Made by a program: the position numbers and the translations under genes. From assembly GCF_002575655.3 (NCBI RefSeq), contig NC_053040.3, positions 223,524,628 to 223,588,627 on the forward strand: a DNA stretch of 64,000 bases. Reading direction: 5' to 3'. The notes below the pieces were generated by a model. That model was not told the origin of the DNA and did not search any database. It worked only from the letters and a program-made list of their open reading frames with translations. Source of the stretch: Aegilops tauschii subsp. strangulata (Eukaryota; Streptophyta; Magnoliopsida; Poales; Poaceae). Position 1 is the first letter of the stretch, and each line of letters opens with the position of its first letter. Shown piece by piece: positions 59,229 through 64,000 of this stretch.

Positions 59229-61713
59229 GCATCAATAAAATCTTTATGCCTAGCTAGGGGTATAAAACGATAGCGCTTGTTGGGAGGCAACCCAGTGAAC
59301 AAAATTTATTTGTTCCTTTTTTCTTTCTGTGCTTGAGTGCTTGCACAATTATGCTACTGTATGATTGTGTTTTTTATGTTCTAATTAGTGTTTGTGCCAA
59401 GTAAAGCCTTTGAGATAGCTTTGGTTGATAGTTGATTTGATCTTGTTGAAAAACAGAAACTTTTGCATCCAGTAACAGAATTGTTTAAATTCACAGAAGA
59501 AACAAACAATTCTGAATTTTTTACACAAGATTAATATACAAATTGCCTACATCGTCTTAGCTTTTCAGAATTTTTGGAGTTACATAAGTATACGAAGTTT
59601 TCAGATTGCTACAGACAGCTCTGTTTTTGATAGATTCTGTTTTCTTTGCGTTGTGTGCTTATTTCGATGAATCTATGGTTGTATCGGGGGTATGAGCCAT
59701 GGTAAAGTTGGAATACAGTAGATATAATGCAAGAATAAAATATGAATGGGTTTGCAACAGTACTTAGAGTAGTGATTTGCTTTCTTATACTAACGGATCT
59801 CACGAAGGTTTTGTTGAGTTTTGTGTGCTTGAAGTTTTCAAGTTTTGGGTGAGATCGCGATGGTGAAGGAATAAGGAGTAAGAAGAGACTAAGCTTGGTG
59901 ATGCCCCATGGCACCCAAGTTATTATCCAAAGAGAAACAAGCAACTAAGCTTGGGGATGCCCCGGAAGGCATCCCCACTTTCTTCTTACGACCATCGGTA
60001 TTTTACTTGGAGCTATTTTTTTTATTCGTCACATATCATGAGTTTTGCTTGAGCGTCTTCTATTATACGAGTCCTTGTTTGCTTTGCTTTTTAGTTTTTC
60101 TCATCTATCCTTGCTGGACACACCTATTTGAGAGAGCCAAAATTATGCTATTATTTGTTAGAATTCCTCTCTATGCTTGACTTAAATTTTTTGAGCTATG
60201 GAATTTCTCTAGTACTTCACTTATATCTTTTTAAGCACGACGTACTTTAATATTTTTGAAGAAATGATCTCATGCTTCACTTAGATTTATTTGAGAGTTA
60301 GTAAATTTCTGAAGAAATTCTCTCACGCTTCACTTATATTATTTTGAGAGATGAAGAATTTTATGCTCATGTTCTTCACTTAGATTTGTTTGGGCTATCA
60401 AAATCAACATATGAAATTAGTCCCAAAGTGATAGATATTCAAGAGGGATATAATAAAAACTTTCATCAAGATCATTGGACAAAATAAAATTGATTCCTTG
60501 TAATAGTTTTGCGATATGTTGATAGTGATATGTGAGTCATGTTTATGAGTAATTATGCTTTAGTAAGAATATTGGTGTTAAGGTTTGTGATTCCCTATGC
60601 AAGCATGAAAGTCAATAGTTTTGCAATGAAATTACATCCTACTTGTGGTACATTATTCGGTGTTAGTTAGGCTTAATGCTCACTTATGTGATTTTTTGTT
60701 TCTTGGTTGGTTGCTTCTCAATCTATTTGCTAGCCACCACTTGTACTAAGTAGAAATACTACTTGTGCATCCAAAATCCTTAAACCCAGTTTTCCATATG
60801 AGTCCACCATACCTACCTATATGCGGTATTCCCGTACCGTTCTAAGAAAATTTGTATGTTTCATCTCTAATTTTCAAAATAAATTTTCCTTTTTGTGTGC
60901 TTGTACCGCTCATGAAGCGGCAGGGGGTGGCCAATATTTTCCATGCTAGATGTGTTATTCTCAAGATGAGTGTTTATACACATGTCATTGCACGAGAGTA
61001 TGGCAGTAATAGGGATGCCTAGTCCCGAAATGAAAAGGAAATTTAATTTATGTTGTCAAATAATAAATTCCTTGGAAAGTGTTGGTATGGACGGTACCCG
61101 TGGATACGACTAGCCCTGGAATGTGAAAGAAAGGTGAAAAAGGAATAAACTTTATTTTCTGTTTGGGAACCGCCTATGATATATCTAGCATGGAAAGTGT
61201 TGGGAATTACTCGGTCATTTTCGTTGACGGGAAAAGTATGCCTCTCAAATTTTTTATCTCTCAATTTAAGCTTTGAGCTCTGGCACCTCTACAAATCCCT
61301 AATTCCCTCTGCGAAGGGCCTTCCTATTTACTTTATGCAATTTTTATTTTTATTTGAGTCTCCATCTTCTCTTATAAACACCAACTAAGTGGCACTATGA
61401 TCGTACTTGAGTATCGGATGTAGCTAATATCTGGGTGTGTTTAATGAATGGATCAATGATTGAGCATGATGGGATAGGGATAACTTTCTTTAGTGTTGAT
61501 ATTTTGAAAGACATGGTTGCTTGTTGATATGCTTGAGTATTTAAATCTTCATGTCAAAACTAGACTATTCCTTTGAATCATATAAAAGTCCAAATGTCCA
61601 TGCTACAAAAGAAAAGAATATGTGATGAACATGTTAGGCAGCATTCCACATCAGAAATTCCATTTTTATCATTTACCTACTCGAGGACGAGTAGGAATTA
61701 AGCTTGGGGATGC

Positions 61714-63278
61714 TAATGTGTCTCCAACAAATCTATAATTTTTGCTTGTTCCATGTTGTTATATTATCATTCTTGGATGTTTTACAAATCATTTTATAGC
61801 AACTTTATATCATTTTTTGGGACTAACCTATTGACATAGTGCCTAGTGCCAGTTGCTGCTTTGCTTGTTTTTACTTCGCAGAAAATCAATACCAAACGCA
61901 GCAAAACTTTTTGGAGAATTTTTCTAGACCAGAAGACACGAGATGGGCCAAAGAAGTATCATAGGGGGGCTCCGAGGGGAGCACAACACACCAGGGTGCG
62001 CCTAGGGGGGCCAGGCGTGCCCAGGTGGGTTGTGCCCACCTCAGTGGCCTCCCGCGCCGCCTCTTCGCCTTATAAATCCCCAAATATCCCCAAAACCCTA
62101 GGGGAGTCGACGAAACACAATTCCAGCTGCCGCAAGTTCCGAAACCACGAGATCCAATCTAAACACCATCACGGAGGGGTTCATCATCCTCACTGGTGCC
62201 TTTCCAATTATGTGTGAGTAGTTGATCATAGACCTACGGGTCCGTAGGCAGTAGCTAGATGGCTTCCTCTCTCTCTTTTGATTCTCAGTACAATGGTCTC
62301 TTGGAGATCTACTTGATGTAACTCATTTTTTGTGTTGTGTTTGTTGGGATCTGATGAACTTTGAGTTTATATCAGATCTTTTATCCATGAATATTACTTG
62401 AGCCTTCTTTGATCTCTTATATGCATGATTATTTATAGCCTCGTATTTCTTCTTCGAATCTTTGGTTTAGTTAGGCAAACTAGATCGATTTTTCTTGCCA
62501 TGGGAAGAGGTGCTTTGTGATGGGTTTGATCGTGCAGTGTTCTTTCCCAGTGACAGAAGGGGCAGCAGGACACGCATGTATCGTTGCTATTAAGGATAAC
62601 AAGATGGAGTCTATTCCTACATGAATAGATCTTGTCTACATCATGTCATCGTTCTTATTGCATTACTCCGTTTCTCCATGAACTTAAAATACTAGATGCA
62701 TGTTGGATAGCGGTCAATGTGTTGAGTAATAGTAGTAGATGCAGGCAGGAGTTGGTCTACTAATCTTGGACGTGATGCCTATATATTGATCATTACCTGG
62801 ATATCGTCATAATTATTTGAGGTTTTATCAATTTCCCAACAGTAATTTGTTTAGCCACCGTGTGCCATTTTCTTGAGAGAAGCCACTAGTGAAATGTAAG
62901 CCCCCAGATATATTCTTTATCATATTTGCTTTCCGATCTATTATCTGCCACTTTTATTTTCAGATCTATTATTCCAAAAACCCGAAAATACCTTGCTGCA
63001 TTTTTTGTTACTTATTTTATTTCGTGTTTTATCGAGATCTATTTATCCAATCTACCACAAACTTATCTATCTTTTTACCGTGGAGGGATTGACAACCCCT
63101 CTTACGCGTTGGGTTGCAAGTATTTGTTCTTTGTGTGCAGGTATCGTTTACATAGTGTTACTAGGTTCTCCTATTGGATTGATACCTTGGTTTCATAACT
63201 GAGGGAAATACCAACCGTAGTTGTGCTGCGTCATCCCTTCCTCTTTGGGGAAATACCGACGTAGTTCAAGCGACATCA
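61714..63278 (+). mobile_element. 3' LTR of the non-autonomous element (1565 bp)
   Basis: Aligns with 54893-56073 plus 57708-58114, showing exactly where the solo LTR entered the 5' copy. It ends GCGACATCA; flank agatc. Confidence 0.88.
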
Positions 63279-64000
63279 AGATCGAGCGATGGCGAAAGCT
63301 CCTCCTCGAGTGACAGCAATGAGGAGAACACTGACGGTGAAGACGGTGACGAGGAGCCCCCAGTCGTCAAGCATGAAGACGACGACTCCGACTCCAGCTG
63401 AGCCGCCGGACGCACCGTCACCGTCAGCTAGGCGCCGACAGCACCACCATTTGCAGTGGACCCCGGCAGAGTGATTTGCCGGGGGTGCTTGGCCTGGTCG
63501 TTACCGCTTCCTCCAGCTGGACTCCGGCAGGCTTCCTCATGGACTCCGGCTTCATCTTCCCTGCCGGTGTCCCTGTCGAACCGCTTCCCTCTAGTCCTGG
63601 CGGGGGTGACCAAGGCATCTCCTAGCCGCTCTCCCCGTCCCCGGCCTCTTTTTCCTTGTCGGGGTGGTGGCCTCCCGATCTTGTCAGGCCGCGTCCCGCT
63701 GGTCCTGACGGGGTCGGGCTGGGCTTCTGCCCAGGTGCTCCTTTTGCCCTCTTTCCTTCTTGATGCAACTCCTAGGAGGAGAGGGACAAGAAAGGCATTA
63801 CGGGGCACTTATCTTTTTTCAAATCAAAAGATGTAGGCATTTGCCAAGTTTTAGTTAAAATTATGTAATCCTTCACTCATGTTTGTACTCCGTATGATCT
63901 GTATTTGTTTATCTATGCATTAATGGAAACACGCTTGCCGGGTACTTGTGCATGGATCTAACATGCTGAAGGGTGAACCTTCAATACTTCCAAGTAAACA

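Larger units (their letters stand above)
54893..63278 (+). mobile_element. Non-autonomous LTR element (8386 bp with a nested solo LTR)
   Basis: The 5' LTR is 54893-58114 (interrupted; about 1588 bp without the insertion) and starts TGATACGTCTCC. The 3' LTR is 61714-63278 (TAATGTGTCTCC; first TG mutated to TA) and ends GCGACATCA. A primer site (58125-58140) and a polypurine tract (gaattaagcttggggatgc, 61695-61713) define orientation. Target duplication agctc (54888-54892) versus agatc (63279-63283), one mismatch. The 3.6-kb interior has a broken acidic ORF and no enzymes. 59240-61690 is AT-rich non-coding; cttggggatgcccc recurs at about 59895 and 59949. Confidence 0.9.
54336..63401 (+). pseudogene. 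B3-like antisense ORF of a gypsy element, split by an 8.4-kb LTR element
   Basis: ATG at 54336 (MTRGKGRAPAPMAATRASS) is in good context (ccgccatga) downstream of a TATA box. The 5' part (54336-54892) encodes a basic Ala/Arg/Gly-rich N-terminus, then a B3-like domain: RLRLPRPFARVM, GLRLHMRGCCNG, RRGWKTFARAHSLAEGHVLH and LLSIKVFG. The frame is cut at 54892. After the insertion it resumes at 63284 with a Ser/Glu/Asp-rich tail (SSSSSDSNEENTDGEDGDEE) to TGA 63399-63401. With the element and one target duplication removed, the frame is continuous for 225 codons including stop. It lies 590 bp from the 3' LTR at 53743, antisense to it. It is an element-borne B3 relative, not a normal host gene, by this position. 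63402-64000 is its 3' flank; no further gene seen. Confidence 0.75.

Noticed and set aside
1..64000. CRISPR arrays, tRNA genes, bacterial operons, phage or plasmid parts
   Set aside because: No spaced short repeats, cloverleaf-like genes or ribosome-binding-site-led operons were found; the content is plant nuclear.

Overview
The window looks like intergenic DNA from a large Triticeae-type grass genome (wheat, Aegilops or a close relative). The evidence is stacked LTR retrotransposons with tRNA-Met and tRNA-Asp type primer sites, Stowaway MITEs with TA duplications, a CACTA-type MITE, spliced plant genes with GT..AG introns, and plant-specific B3 and NAC domains. No rRNA operon, tRNA, CRISPR or bacterial-type operon was seen. 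Transposon family names would need a repeat-library search, so I use lineages and structure instead.

Layout. 1-8281: tandem gypsy-type elements, two LTRs on the + strand, each internal segment carrying a spliced gene on the - strand with its own TATA box. 8282-12706: one very long LTR (- strand) containing a GC-rich block. 12707-15764: 5' half of a - strand non-autonomous LTR element with an acidic ORF. 15765-19622: decayed gypsy gag-pol (+). Together 1-19622 read as the right half of a nest: each element sits inside the next, and the left halves lie outside the window. 19623-30700: a low-copy island with two Stowaway MITEs, a ~250-bp diverged tandem array, a coiled-coil pseudogene, and two tandem B3-domain genes. 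The first B3 gene is decayed and split by a CACTA MITE that carries a 5S rRNA-like fragment; the second is nearly intact with one nonsense codon. 30870-34754: long tandem units and a GTTCATCC-rich minisatellite. 34755-44078: a copia element (probably SIRE/Maximus lineage) whose right LTR is also the left LTR of a second, truncated copy. 44079-47001: two gypsy fragments facing each other. 47002-50563: a DUF295-type pseudogene and a NAC gene with a premature stop. 50870-52810: the long repeat again. 52811-64000: a - strand gypsy element whose antisense ORF is a B3-like protein, split by an 8.4-kb LTR element that itself carries a solo LTR.

Main biological theme. Three separate gypsy fragments carry an extra gene antisense to the element, just inside the 3' LTR and with a recognisable TATA box. 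They encode different proteins: a Transposase_28-like multi-exon protein (two copies), an AT-hook protein, and a B3-like DNA-binding protein. Removing the 8.4-kb insertion and one target duplication from the last restores a continuous 224-codon frame.
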